Source: Terana coerulea
Taxonomy: Eukaryota; Basidiomycota; Agaricomycetes; Polyporales; Phanerochaetaceae
NCBI GenBank assembly: GCA_024811115.1
Contig: JAKOGH010000390.1
Coordinates: forward strand, 169,247 to 233,246
Length of the DNA: 64,000 nt
Reading direction: 5' to 3'
Shown in pieces: positions 37,315 to 49,892 of this stretch. The position numbers and the translations under genes are program-made. Position 1 is the stretch's first letter. Each line of letters starts with the position of its first letter. A model generated the notes under the pieces. The model made no database searches, was not told where the DNA came from, and was given only the letters and a program-made list of their open reading frames with translations.

Positions 37315-37676
37315 GTCAGGTCAGGATTGGCGTATACACGGCTGTAGCGCGGGCGTCCCACTTCATTCAGCAGCTGAGCGATGCAACGAACCTTGAGAAT
37401 TCGGACTACGGAAAGTCTAACGTCAGACGTAAATAGTGTGGGATTTCATCTTCTCGGATTGAACGCGGGGCACGCCTTCAGCTTGTACTTGGCTTGAACG
37501 CGGGGATGTGGTCGAGGTCGACGCGCAGAGGCCCGGGTCCGACGCGGGCAGAGTCCGAACCGTTCCGAGCGGATATAAGATGAGGGCGTCGCGTCTCACG
37601 CATCTTCCACCGCACCGTGCTTGTACGGACCCCACCGTTCTACCTTACCCATCCACCACCGCCGCCGACGACAGCC
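37315..37676. promoter_or_regulatory. divergent upstream region cyclin C / MDH1
   Basis: About 360 bases between opposed starts. The last 70 bases before MDH1 are very rich in C with CCACC words, typical of strong promoters. A direct repeat of TTGAACGCGGGG occurs near 37,459 and 37,495, spaced 36 bases; its role is unknown. Confidence 0.5.
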
Positions 37677-38954
37677 ATGCTCTCTCGCTCCGCCGCCCGC
37701 ACCCTCGCTCAGTCTCGCCAGTTCTCTTCGTCCGCTTCGCGCCAGACGAAGGTCGCTGTCCTCGGCGCCGGAGGAGGAATTGGCCAACCTCTATCGCTTC
37801 TCCTCAAAAACAACAAGCTTGTCTCCTCCTTGAGCCTCTACGATATTCGTGGTGCTCCTGGTGTTGCCGCTGATGTCAGCCATATCGACACCGCTAGCGA
37901 GGTATGCTGCTTGCTCACGCGACGTGTGCGTCGGTACTGAAGTTCATCAGGTCGTTGGCTACCCGGCAGACAAGCTTGACGAGGCCCTTGAGGGTGTCAA
38001 GGTTGTCGTCATCCCTGCCGGTGTTCCCCGTAAGGTACGTACGAGAATCTGCTTCTTGGTGGGTTGTGCTGACTGTTTTCTCCTTTCCAGCCTGGAGTGA
38101 GTATCCAGTCGCGCTTTGCTCTGTGTTTCCGTACTAAACCCGTCTCTTAGATGACCCGTGATGACCTTTTCAACGTAAGTCTTTGCGTCTAACTCTCTTG
38201 CTACGTGTCTAAAGCCGCATTGCAGACCAACGCGTCGATTGTCCGCGACCTCGCCGCTGCTGTCGCCCGTGTCTCCCCGAGGCTCACCTGCTCATCATCT
38301 CCAACCCCGTCAACTCTACCGTCCCTATCGTATCCGAGGTCCTGAAGAAGGCCGGTGTCTACGATCCCCGCCGCGTGTTCGGCGTCACTACCCTCGACGT
38401 CGTTCGTGCCTCCCGCTTCCTTGCCCAGGTTACCAGCACCGAGCCCAAGGACTGTGATGTCACCGTTGTTGGTGGACACTCCGGCCCCACCATCGTTCCC
38501 CTGCTCTCCCAGACGCAACATGGTAAGGGAGTCAACGGCGAGAAGTACGCCACTCTCGTGCACCGCATCCAGTTTGGTGGAGACGAGGTCGTCAAGGCCA
38601 AGGACGGCGCCGGAAGCGCAACCCTCTCTATGGCTTACGCCGGTGCCAAGTTCACCGATGCCCTCCTGCGCGGCCTGAACGGCGAGAAGGGTGTTGTTAC
38701 CCCCACCTTCGTTAAGAGCGACCTGTATGCCAAGGATGGTATCGAGTACTTCTCCTCGAATGTTGAGCTCGGCGTGAGTAATCTGACTCAGGAACCACTT
38801 GACTTTATCCTGATGCTGTCTTCAGGTCAATGGTGTAGAGAAGATCCACCCTCTTGGTTCGTTGTCTGCCGATGAGGAGAAGCTTCTGGAGGCTTGTTTG
38901 CCTGAGCTCAAGAAGAACATCGAGAAGGGCAAGGCGTTCGTTGCTCAGTCATGA
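37677..38954 (+). CDS. MDH1: mitochondrial malate dehydrogenase
   Basis: TCA-cycle enzyme that interconverts malate and oxaloacetate with NAD. The N-terminus [18 protein letters not shown] is a clear mitochondrial presequence. Then come the dinucleotide fold [75 protein letters not shown], the active-site region [18 protein letters not shown] with the catalytic His, and the C-terminal [15 protein letters not shown]. Five introns, two of them just around the short [10 protein letters not shown] exons. Between ARVSP and EAHLL the frame shifts by one base; four Cs at 38,275-38,278 should be five. About 335 residues. It is the last supported host gene before the repeat-rich region. Confidence 0.95.
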
Positions 38955-39956
38955 GCTATGTCTCAAAAACTGTGGAAGCAGTGCTGGTGTATGGGACTTA
39001 TAGCTGTGATGATTATCTGTTCCACATGTAGCTGCCGCCGCGGCGTGCCCCCAGAATATGAAAGGTTTAATCTGAAGCAAATGTTGCCAGGTCATGACTA
39101 GGGCTTGCATAGGATAGAAAGTGTGCACAACAATGTCTGCTAATGCTGCGGTGGGCAACCAATGCTCCCTGCAGGAACATGGATGGAAATGTGGTCAGAG
39201 GTGATATAAAGTTCCTACAGTGCTTCTGTGCCAAACATGCTTGAATCCTAAAAGGAAAATCTGCCCTGTTTCTTTGTTGTTCCTGCGCAGAATCTTGAGA
39301 AGAGCATAACTGCTGGTAAACCCATGAGCTCCTCTGGCACAATGCTAAAAACATGGATGACTGACCTGCCAGTGATTTGTACCATATATGAATATAATAA
39401 TGGCTTCACCACACTGTACTTTTTCAGCCTTTCTGGATGCCCTTGTAACTGTGACAGGTTTGAACCACCTCAGACAACCGGCAGAGGGGTGCTGTGACTT
39501 GCGACATAGGCAAAAAAACTGGATGACCAAGTGCCTTAAATAGTATAAGGAGGCCTTGTTTTGGGTAGGTTTGTGCTAGAAGTGACAAGATGGCTGATTT
39601 ATATACAAAAGTGAATTCTTGCACTATTCTGACCTTTGTTGGCACCCTGGGCCCAAAATTTGGTATGCACAAGCTTAGTGTCACAACCAGTGGCAAAGCT
39701 GTGTGACTGGTGATTGGCTGCAATTTTCAACAGTTTTAGAGGCCATGTGGGATATGACATCTGAAGTAGTCACAAAAGCACAGTAGTAAGTATAAGTGCA
39801 TTGATTAAATCATTACAAGGAGTCACTGCAATGTTTTAAAGTGTTCATCATAAAAATGTTATTTGCATGTATATTTTATGTTTCTGTATTTTCTACAAAA
39901 CATTGTAAGATCATCCATTATAATCTCTATATAGAAACAATGTGCAAATAGTAGGA

Positions 39957-41784
39957 TTATTCTATTCAGAAACTCTATTTCTCTGAGAAACCCCTTGTAT
40001 TTGGGGTCCATCAGCTTATAAATTAGAAACCCTGACCAACTTGCAAGTAGCAGTAAGATATGGCTCACGCAGGAGTCAGTACAATCACATGATCAATTCC
40101 CATGGAAAGTGACATAGTGATATTATAGGCACTTTGTGTTTGACACACTTCCATCTTGTCACGTTGAATCAATGCGCTGTATCTTGTGTGTTTGAGTAGT
40201 AGAACCTCTAAAAGTAGTGTGTGATATTGCACAGGGAGATTTAGTAGCTTTATATACTCCACAATATATTGCTTGAATAGCACTAAGGTGTTTTGTAAGC
40301 ACACTCACAGGGCCTTCCCTCACAGCGCCCAACCTTTCAAACACTTCATTTCCAGACTGCTGTTCATGTGCTCACAGCTCCAAGCTAATGGAGCTAGTTT
40401 ATTATCTTGGTCTTTGTAAAAATCACCTCACTAAGTGCGCAACAAAGTGCAGAACTTACTCAGTGATAGCATTGGGACTTTGAAACCTTATAATCCATTA
40501 CGACACTTTTGACATCATTTCAGAGGTCCAAAAAGTCAACAAATATATAAGCATCATTCCAACACTCCTTTTACATCATTTTCAACACCTACAAACCCTT
40601 ACACTGTGGCTGAGGAGGACGTGTCATCGATGCATCATAGTTTGATTGCACTTGTCACATCAGTGTAACGTGGGAATTGATCATGTGATTGTGCTGACTC
40701 CTGCATGAGCTCTACTTTAAGAACTTTGTAAAGTGCAATCATTACATAAGCAGATGATCTTATTACTACTGTAAGCAGCCATTACTTACTGGTAACTAGT
40801 GAAACAATGCACTTTACTTACTTGCTCTTGCCGCAGTCAGATGGCTTGTCAGTAGCTGTGATTGCTGTACTATACATGCAGGACACTAATGTAAAGTAGT
40901 AACTATATGCACTAGTAATTGAGTTTGACTCCTTACAGTATACACTTTAACTTAGGTATCGGAAGGTAGTGACTGGATGTCGGAGGCAGCGGCACCTCAG
41001 ACACGCTGGCAGCCAGCTTCCTGACTGAGTAATGTGGCAGTGGTGAACTAGGCGCACGACGCTGTTGTGCTTGCTGACAGTATGAGCTGCTATTCACGCT
41101 GTATAACCTAATGGTTAGAGCTAGCTGGGTACTCTTATGACGCTTATTCAAATTGCTTTCTAACTTCTGCTTACTCCTCTATAAAGCTGCAGTAACCTTA
41201 CTAATCAAATCACAAAGAGTTAAGTGCTAGCTGTCCAGAAACCCGAGGCAAAAGGCATGCAAGATCTGAATCAGAAAAACTGACTAGAGGTCAACTATCG
41301 TAGTAGAGCAGTGCTAGAGGTCCTTAAACACATTAACTGCCCAGTTTTGCTGTACTAGCAGAACCAGCAACAAGTTCACTATCGTAATGTAGGTGTTATA
41401 GTAGCATACGAGGACTACATTATTTTTATATTTTCTCAAAATTGTTTTGCATAGCCTGTAGGTAATAGAAGAGTGAACACTTGCTACCTTTTCAAAGAAT
41501 TTGCACGTGAACTACAGTGAATGCATAGCAATGTTGTCTCTTGTATTTCATAAGTAATGGAATATCATAAAACACGCAGATGCCATAAATCGGCTGCAGG
41601 TGTTTTGTGGAGCAAACAGCTCTAGTATGTACGTACCCCAGTTTCCGAAGTCCCCAAATTATCTAAGGTCAGTGTTGAAAATTATGTTTCGCACGCTTCT
41701 TAACCCGAGGTGCTAAACAAAAGCACAGCTAGACTCTAAGAACTTAGGGGTTTCTTTGAGAAATAGAGTTTCTGAATAGAATAA
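39957..41784. mobile_element. 1.8 kb segment bounded by 38 bp inverted repeats
   Basis: The left arm 39,957-39,994 (begins TTATTCTATTCAGAAACTCT) and the right arm 41,747-41,784 are inverted copies with only two or so differences. Between them lie AT-rich DNA and a second, smaller inverted-repeat element. There is no coding capacity for a transposase. It may be a non-autonomous DNA transposon remnant. I found no convincing target-site duplication. Confidence 0.5.
40063..40710. mobile_element. MITE-like element with 42 bp terminal inverted repeats
   Basis: The arms 40,063-40,104 and 40,669-40,710 match in inverted orientation at 39 of 42 positions by eye (begin GCTCAYGCAGGAGTCAG). The 648 bp element has no open frame of note and is AT-rich inside. 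Size, non-coding content and matching arms fit a miniature inverted-repeat transposable element. It sits inside the larger 39,957-41,784 inverted-repeat pair, so it inserted later or belongs to the same composite. No clear target duplication. Confidence 0.65.
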
Positions 41785-42655
41785 GCCTAAATAGTGCCAG
41801 AGATTAGAATTCATTTTTTTCTGCATAGTGATATATTAGAAGCATAACAGATAATAATAGTAAAATTGCTCAAAGACTACGGTTAATTATTCTCAGAAAG
41901 TTTAGCCTTTATATATGCAGAGAATGCAATGCATGCTCTTTTAATATTCTGAATAAAAGCATAAAAGTGAGCATGATGGGTTTTCCTTTTTAATATATAA
42001 GCAAGTTTAGTGCTTAAAGTTAATGGTTATGTATACTAAGTACAAATGTTTTGTTTATATTTGCTAATTACTTGCAAGTTCTTAATTATTTATTTTTTAT
42101 AGCTAATTTGTTTGTAATTTCTTATTATGAAATAAATATTAAAACATAATCATTATATATTAACTATACCAACTAAGCACTAAGGCACAGTTAGCACTAA
42201 TTTACTATGATTGTCTAGAATTTATCAAAGCTATACAGCTGTAATTTATAGCAGAAATTATAGAATACTTATTAATAAATTTCGGCTTTCAAAGTAATAT
42301 GCTATCATTTTAAAAGCTAGTAAGTACTTTTATATATATACAAGTATAGCTTAATAGCAGTGATGCCTTAAATTAGTAAGTACTCTTACTATTGACTTTT
42401 ATTAAAAGTGCTTAAATTGCTAAATATATTTTAACATATTACAAAGACTATTTTCTAATTCAATAAATGTCTTCATATTTACTGGCAATTTATTGAAGTT
42501 TCAACAGATTATTCATTATTTTGCTTTTTCTTTTGCTATATTCAAAGTAACTACACATTATATACTATTGTAGATGAACACATAGTAGCAGTATTGTTTT
42601 TTTCTTTCTTTTTCTTTCATTTCTACAAAGCCTTGTAGCAGCTTTAAAACCTTTA
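41785..42655. other. very AT-rich spacer
   Basis: Long runs of A and T with TATATA words and a T/C-rich tract near 42,595-42,622. No repeat pairing, gene or RNA that I can support. Confidence 0.35.
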
Positions 42656-43078
42656 TGTCGCAGACAGACATGCATATGTAGTATTATTTTTCATTTTCTT
42701 ACATTTGTTTAGCACAGATGCGTGGCTCAGTAGCAGCCTCAAAGCTTCTGGACTTTATTCCGATGATCCCAGCGCTTAGCGCCCAAATGCGGCTCAATTC
42801 TTCCTATGTTCTCGGACACTTAGCACTCTGGACTCTCTGGCCTCATCTCTCATCTCGACCTTTTGGTCATTGAGGACAAGATATGTATTCTATATGCTGT
42901 ACCTAGTAGTAATGCTAATTTGGTCATTTGGAGACAAGTATCGGCACCTGCCTGCCTGTTCTGTGAGGTCTACTTGGAGTTGGCCTTTGTCGCCCTCTTT
43001 GTATGTGTTCCCATCATCTATTCCCTATCCACTCCAATCTGCTTGTTCTGGTTATGCATTGAGCTCGTTTTCACGACA
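42656..43078 (+). repeat. 5' LTR of chromovirus copy 1
   Basis: It begins TGTCGCAGACAGACATGC and ends ACGACA, so it has TG..CA termini. It is alignable by eye over its whole length to the LTRs at 50,636, 57,224 and 61,698. Conserved inner landmarks are the TAGTATTATTTTTCATTTTC block, the hairpin-like AGCGCTTAGCGCC and GGCACCTGCCTGCCTGTTCT. Confidence 0.88.
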
Positions 43079-43400
43079 TTAAGTCGAAATCTCCCATTCG
43101 CACTGGTCCGAATTGAACTCCCGCAAAGCATAGGCACTAACGGTCTAGAGATACAGTGCCACTGAGACTCTGTCCATCCCCTTACACATCCTTCCCCTTG
43201 CTGTGCTGCTATTGAGCTGAGACATCGGTGTGGTGAACTTTTGAGTTCCCCATTATGTGCAAGGAGGTCCATTCACACACTATCTGTTGCCAACCTGTCT
43301 GAAGATGCAGCCCTCACGCAGCAGTTTGACTGCTCAATAGTATTCCATTATTACAACTCGAGCAATCAACACAATTACTACGACGAACCACTGACCTATA

Positions 43401-43949
43401 TAGTGGGAGTGGCAACTTCATGACGAGCGCCGGTCAACTTTGAAACCCTTAAGCTTTTTCGACCTCTCATTTGTAGTGATGTTATATAGTGCAAAATACA
43501 CCCATTTGGCATGGCTTTGAAGTCTATGGGACAGAATTTCAATAACTCAAAATTCGGATTTTGGGAGTCTGGATTTGGCTGTTTATAGGCGCTTATAGAA
43601 TATTTAAATCGTTTTAAATTCATTTATATATTGTAGTCAAGTATAAATGCATAGCACATGCCTATTGTCACTGCTTGCAGAGAGCAGAAGTGATTTGGAA
43701 AGGTATAAACTGATTTGATTGAGAATATATATCCCTTCATGAGCCCAGATGAGGTCCCAAGGTGTACACTGGAGACTACAAAACTGCTGACCGGTAAAGA
43801 ACTTGGCTGTTTTCTAGGGTTAGAGTTACATTTTCCAATTTTTCCCTACATTGAGATTTATCATGGAATAAGTGTACATTCACACCAAAATTCAAGTTTA
43901 CGAACTCGTACAAAAATTGTGCCGAGTTGAGATGAAGTCGCTCACGCGG
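43401..43949. mobile_element. 549 bp insertion with CTATA target-site duplication
   Basis: Copy 2 of the retrotransposon has the uninterrupted site GACCTATAAGAGGTG (57,952-57,966). In copy 1 the same place reads CTATA (43,396-43,400), then 549 extra bases, then CTATA again (43,950-43,954). So this segment inserted with a 5 bp duplication. Its ends are weakly inverted (ACTTCAT shared 12-18 bases from each tip). It encodes nothing. It is probably a non-autonomous DNA transposon; the family is unknown. Confidence 0.8.
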
Positions 43950-44269
43950 CTATAAGAGGTGTAAGCAACAACTGTGCCCAAATCGTTACAACAGGGCTGA
44001 GGCAGTGTATGAGGAGAACATCCAGACCAGGATCTAGTAACCTTAAGTAGGACCTTTGGGGAGAACTACTGATTCAACTCCCAGCAGGAAGTTCTGGCTC
44101 ACTAAATGCTATGTTTCTCTAACTCCTTCAGAACCTCTGCACGCTCATACCTCGAACCGGCACTCTATGTATGCAGACTTCAATAGTCATGCAAGCAGCC
44201 CTTCCCTTCATGCAATCTGTCACCACAGCCCTCTCGCCTCCGCTTCACCTCGCACTTGCACTTACACCT

Positions 44270-45560
44270 ATGGCTCAACCAATGACCCTTCAGCAGCTGG
44301 TCCAGGCTCTGGCTCAACAAGTAGCCAACTTCACCCAGAATGTCAACTGGGATGCAGGTCCAGCAAGCACAGCAAGCGCAACAGCTTCCATCAGTAATAA
44401 ATGCCATGGCCACCACACAACCACTTACCAAATGATATGTGCAGAAAACGGCCACATACAATAGCAAGTCTATGGATAATGCACGGCGGTTCCTCGCGGC
44501 CTTTACTGTGTGGGTGCAGAACTAGAAAAAGGAATTGAGCAACTGAGTACAGTGACAGAGCCGGGATGCCAATGGCAATCCAGTAGTCAACACACATGGC
44601 CGTAGGTCGTAGAGATGAGATACAACCCTCGAATCAATGAGTGGGTTGAAGCATGCCTCAATTTTCTGGTAGGAGACCACGGCCATCTAGGCGACACCAA
44701 CTGTGGAAGTGCTGACAAAAGGCGAAACCCCGTACATCAATTGGACGGTGTTTTTACAAGCCTTCCGCACTTGATTCAAAGACAGTAGATGAGGCAGAAG
44801 ATGCACTGGTCTCCCTCGATACCCTTTGGATGGGAAACAAGACAGCGCAGGAGTATACAGCGCTGTTCTACCAGTACGCCCGGCCAAACCACCCTCAATG
44901 ACGAGACAAGCGCATTTAGTACAAAGCACCTGTCCACCTATGTCAAGGACCAAATTGTGGAGACAGGTAGAAACACTTCGACTCTGGCGTGCGTGGTAGA
45001 GGCAGCACAGGATATTGACAAGAGGAAGCGTGAGCAAGATGCAGAGCAAGCCCACGAGCAAAGGACATTGACCTAGGGACTATAACGTTGATGTTAACTT
45101 CAGGGCCTCGACACTTCCTTCGGCTGGTCGGATTGAGCTTTCAAACCCAGCCAACTCCGTACTTATGGACATCTCGGCAACAACTCCGACACTAGGGTCA
45201 GCCCAGGCGCAGCGTACGGCTCTAGCTGGGAGATGCTTCAAATGCGGATTGAAGGACCACACCATAGTGGCCTGTCCTCACCGCTGGTTCATATGCCAGC
45301 ACTGCCATAAGGTAGGGCATACCTCAGTGGTGTGTCGATCCCAATACATGGAACAGAGACGAAGCAGTGGCAGCGTAGTCAATGTGGCCAGTACGGATGG
45401 CAGTGCGCTGGTCGCCTTTGACAACTGCGTTGAGTACATCGAGGTCGGCTGTGTCAAGCTCCTCCTCTGTGTCAGAAGCAGCAGTCGCATCACTGGCACA
45501 GTCAGTAGCGTCGCTAGAGGCATGCCTGCGCAAGGTAACAGGGGATTTTCGTAAGGTTCT
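44270..45560 (+). pseudogene. gag remnant of chromovirus copy 1
   Basis: Starts with MAQPMTLQQLVQALAQQVAN and continues in broken frames to two CCHC zinc knuckles (CFKCGLKDHTIVAC and CQHCHKVGHTSVVC, near 45,238-45,340). The capsid part (44,590-45,060) is recognisable only through similarity to the same region of copy 2. Several stops and shifts; not functional. Confidence 0.75.
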
Positions 45561-45921
45561 TAGCTAAGGCTGCAGCTAAGAACCCGGCGCATTTCCTGGT
45601 TTCAATCGTTTCTCGATATTGCGTGTGGACCCTTGTTCTAAAATAGACACTGACTCAGATTCTGTCCCTTCGTATATATACCATCACCATTCCAGGTTTC
45701 TTTGACTTTGTCTCTAAAGTTCCGCTCTGTTCAGTTGTGTTCCAAAAAACCATTTCTTTTGTAGTACCAGTAGTTGAGATGAGCGCGGGATTCAACCTCA
45801 GGCGACTAGCACAGGTTTAACCTTGCCGTTTTGTAGTTCTATGGACGCTGTAGCACCTGAGCTTGTAGTCAGTCCCTCTCTTGCCAGATGTCGTAAGTAG
45901 CATGTATGATATAGTTTCTTC

Positions 45922-47960
45922 ATGCCAACTTCAGGAGATAGATTGCTAGTTGAAGCACTTCGAGTTGCAGCATACGTAGCAGGTGAAAAGACTTGGGCCA
46001 TGCTAGACAGTGGCGCCAGCGAACTATTCATTGACAAAGACTACGCTCAAAAGTGCAAGCTTACACTCAGTCTGTTAGCCCACCAACTGCCCCTTTACAA
46101 CATTGACGGGAGTTCCAACCAAGCCGGAGCCATTCTCTCTTTGCAAGGCTTGACTGGTTATTGGCAGCTATGATCAAGAATGGGATTTCTTGGTAACAAG
46201 CCTAGGGCCTGAGCACATCATTCTGGGATTGCCCTGGCTGAGATCAGTCAACCCACAAGTTGACTGGCGAGCGAACACTAGAGTTGGAAGCAGAGCAGTG
46301 CTCTCAAAAGTAGAAGCCAACCAAAAGGTGCGACAAAGCCCAACTGGACTTCCTGGAAAAAGGAGGAGATGAGCTATGGATGTGCAGCAGGATACATACT
46401 TACTCGCAGCAGATTGCCGAAGAGGAATCACGCAAGAGAGGGCAGTGGTCTTTCGAAGATGGTCAGAGAAGTATCGTTGCCGCACTTATGTATTCTCCAC
46501 TGGAAGAGTCGCACCGACTACCTAAACACAAATCATGAGACCACACTATTGACCTCAAAGAAGGAGCTTCAGAAACATTGCACACTCGAGCCTTTCCAAC
46601 GTCAGGCTGTAAAAAAGCGAAGAGCTGGGACGTTTTCTCGACAAGAGTCTAGCCAAAGGATACATCATCCCCTCCAAGTCTCCTATAGCATCATCGGTCT
46701 TCTTTATCAAAAAAAGAATGGCAAACTGCAACTGTGCTGGGACTACTTAGAAGCTCAGAGATTACCATGAAGCTACTCACTCTCCACCAGCATGAGACAT
46801 CATTAATAAGCTAAAGAGAACTTGAGTCTTCACGAAGTTCGACATTCGATGGAGATACAATAACATCCGGATTCGCAAGTCGGATTAATGGAAAGCAGCG
46901 TTCATCACAAATAAAGGACTTTTCAAACCAAAGGTCATGTTCTTTGGGCTGACAAATTTACTGGCCACCTTTCAGTCACTTATGAATGCAATCTTTGTGG
47001 ACTTAATAGCGGCAAACAAGATGGCTGTCTACATGGATGATATTCTGATCTATAGCAGCAACCCAGAGACACACTGAGAGACTACCCATGAAGTCCTGCA
47101 TCGGCTGAAGGAGTACGACCTATTCGAAACCAGAAAAATGTAAATTTGACAAGAGGAGATCGAATACCTGGGCATGGTCATTCAAGCCGGAGAGGTGAAA
47201 ATGGACCCAGCCAAGGTACGAGCAATCACCGAGTGGCACACTCCTCGAACTCTCCAGGATGTGCGAGGATTCCTGGGCTTTGCAAACTTCTATCAAAGGT
47301 TCGTGAAGGGTTTTTGCGTCGAGCTCGCTCTCTAAACAACTTGACCAAGAAGGACACACTATGGCGATGGGAACCGGCAGAACAGTCTGCATTTGATAAC
47401 TTGTGCAAAGCCTTTGTTATGGCGCCCGATCTTTGGTGATGTACGGCCAGAGAGACAGAGATCGAAGTAGATATGCCAAACTTTGCGATAGGAGGAGTCC
47501 TATCCCAGTGGGGAGATGACAACCTCATGCATCCAGTTGCATTCTGTTCTAAGATGATGTCACTGGCAGAGCGCAATTACGAAATCTATGATAAGGAACT
47601 CTGAGCAATTGTCAGGAGCTCTGAAAGAGTGGCAGCATTGCCTAGAAGGACTTTCTAAGGTTACCGTCTACTTAAATCACAAAAACCTCGAACACTGGAT
47701 GAGAGCCTAGAATCTGACCTGCCGACAAGCCAGATGGTCCCTCTGGTTATTACGATTTCACATGGAGATAGTACACCGCCTAGGCAAGTCATAGGAAAAT
47801 CGAATGCTATGACATATAGCACTTTGTCAGAAGTTGAGAACAAGTAGTGTTAGTTCTAAGGCATCCACAGACTATCAACACCGCTGTCATCCTAAGTACA
47901 ACAAAAGAATTTGTGATTGAAGGGAATTTGGTAGAGGAGATATTAGGAAGGCAGGACAAA
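45922..47960 (+). pseudogene. protease, reverse transcriptase and RNase H remnant, copy 1
   Basis: The protease is marked by AMLDSGASELFIDKDYA near 45,998-46,050. The reverse transcriptase includes a FTKFDIRWRYNNIRIRKSD block (46,835), a TNLLATFQSLMNAIF block and MAVYMDDILIYS (about 47,021-47,056). RNase H includes [15 protein letters not shown] (47,458) and [10 protein letters not shown]. There are multiple stops and frame shifts. The reading then runs into the solo LTR at 47,979 and resumes as integrase beyond it. Confidence 0.78.
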
Positions 47961-47978
47961 GAGAAGCAATAGTGGTAG

Positions 47979-48520
47979 TGTCACAAATTTCCCTCAGCAC
48001 TAGTCTACAGCGCTTAGAGTGTAATATCAAGTCACGGGACATGTTACGAAGTCGTCACACAGTGTTACAAGATGCTAGATCAGTTTGCCATGTGCTTATC
48101 GCATGGACATCAGAGATATGCCTTATACGGACATAGGATCTAGGACTCTGATCTGAAACTGTTCTGGACTATGACATCATGGACTGGTAGTGTACGAGTA
48201 GCTCGATTAGGACATCTAGATAGTGTTGATGTTAGCATGATAGCTAGATCTGATCTGATAAAGAAGTTAGAGCGGTGGTATGCTCTAGAGCCTGAGTCAG
48301 ACATCACCTGACTGTATCAGTCAGCGTATGGTATTGGAGGTCTTAGATAGTGTCTGGGGTCCTTCTACACATGAATATAAGGAGGCTGGTCTGTGGGCTA
48401 AACCCCCAGACTCAACAACATTGTTGATTCATATCCACTCTACTAGCTCTACTCAAGTCCCTCTGCTTTCCCCACCTCTTTCAAGTCATCCCAGCAGGTG
48501 AGTATTGTAGTTTTGTGGTA
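47979..48520 (+). repeat. solo LTR of a second retrotransposon family (R1)
   Basis: 542 bp beginning TGTCACAAATTTCCCTCAGC and ending TTTTGTGGTA. It is a direct copy of R2 at 49,893 and unrelated to the chromovirus LTR. It splits the pol gene between RNase H and integrase. Flanks are GGTAG on the left (47,974-47,978) and GGTTG on the right (48,521-48,525), a 5 bp target duplication with one difference. No internal sequence of its own family is present, so it is a solo LTR. Confidence 0.8.
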
Positions 48521-49850
48521 GGTTGAGGCACTGAAGAAATTGAAGAAGACAGAAGCATGACGACTACTCGATGGGACGAAAGGAATGGAAAGAGGTGGAT
48601 GGATTGGTGTGTTACCAAGGGAAGCTATACGTGCCAAATGACCTGGAGATAAGGAGGAGGATCTTAGTGGAATGTTACGATGGAAGGACGGCCGAACACG
48701 CAGGATGAGATGGAACGTATGAACTGGTTGCTTGGCACTACTGATGGCTGCTGATGCAAACCTTTGTCGACCAGTATGTGAAAGAATGTGAGCAATGTCA
48801 GTGATTCAAGCCTGCACCACACCCATGAGTTGACCCACTTCCAATCGCAGTTCAGGAAGGGCCATGGCAAATCGTGGGAGCGGACTTGGTAACTGGGCTC
48901 ACTTTGTTAAAGAGCCTGGATGGACAGCTCTATAATGCCATCTTGATGATTGTCAACCTGTACACCAAGCAGAGACACTTTGTGCTCACCAAATGATTTG
49001 GTAATGGCAGAAGGGATCACATTGCTCTTGGAACGAGAGCTCTTCAGGCTTTATGGGCTACCACAGGGGATTATATCAGACCGGAGACCACAATTTGCAG
49101 CCAAGATCATCACAGCACTGTAGAAGAGGCTAGGGATTAAAAGCCAGCTTACAACAACTTATCACCCTTAGGCGAACTGGTAGACAGAGTGCACCAACTA
49201 GGAGATCAAGCAGTACCTACAACTATTTACTTCACAGCGACAAGACGATTGGGCTCAGCTCATACCAGTCGCTGAGTTTGCGCTTAACTCCAGAGTACAC
49301 TCAGCTCATCGCCGATCGCCTTTCAAGTACTGTATGGTTGACAACCAAACTTCACCATCCTAGCTAGAGGGTGTAGCAATGTACTAGCAGCAGACTCTTG
49401 AGCAGAACTACTAGCCCAGACATGTAAGGAGGCAAAAGCAGCTCTCCAAACAACAAAAAAGGAGATGACTGCTGGTACTCGCCCACAAAGTGTTTGACGT
49501 CGAAGATAAAGTCTGGCTGGATAGCCACAATATGCAAGTGCATCAAGTCTCGCGCAAGCTAAGACCTAGGCAGCTTGGACTCTATGAGGTCCTGGAGAGA
49601 GTAGGCAATTGGGACTACAAGCTCAAATTACCGATAGCACTGAAAATTTACAATATATTCCATGTTGACCAACTCTCACTTTGGAAGGATAATGAGGTCA
49701 ATGGAGTCCTACCACCACTCCCAGCCCCAGTCACAGTCAGAGAGGAGGAGGAGTACAAGGTAGAGGAAATCCTTGATAGAAGAGTATTCCGTCGGCAATT
49801 TCAATACCTCATCGAATGGAAAGGCCACAGCGCTGGTTTAAATTCCTAGG
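48521..49850 (+). pseudogene. integrase and chromodomain remnant, copy 1
   Basis: Continuation of pol after the solo LTR. The zinc-binding part has EIRRRILVECYDG and YVKECEQCQ. The catalytic core starts with GPWQIVGADLVTGLT and has LYTKQRHFVL. The longest open part, 49,490-49,849, encodes KVWLDSHNMQVHQVSRKLRP, FHVDQLSLWKDNEVNGVLPP and the chromodomain EEEYKVEEILDRRVFRR with QYLIEWKGH, the diagnostic feature of chromoviruses. The frame is lost before the conserved EPAKNL, found just downstream. Confidence 0.8.
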
Positions 49851-49892
49851 AACCAGCAAAGAACCTAAAAATGCCCCAGAAGCCATTGAAAG

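Noticed and set aside
49490..49849. Chromodomain protein as a host gene
   Set aside because: The preceding integrase-tail blocks and position before the 3' LTR show it is the end of chromovirus pol.
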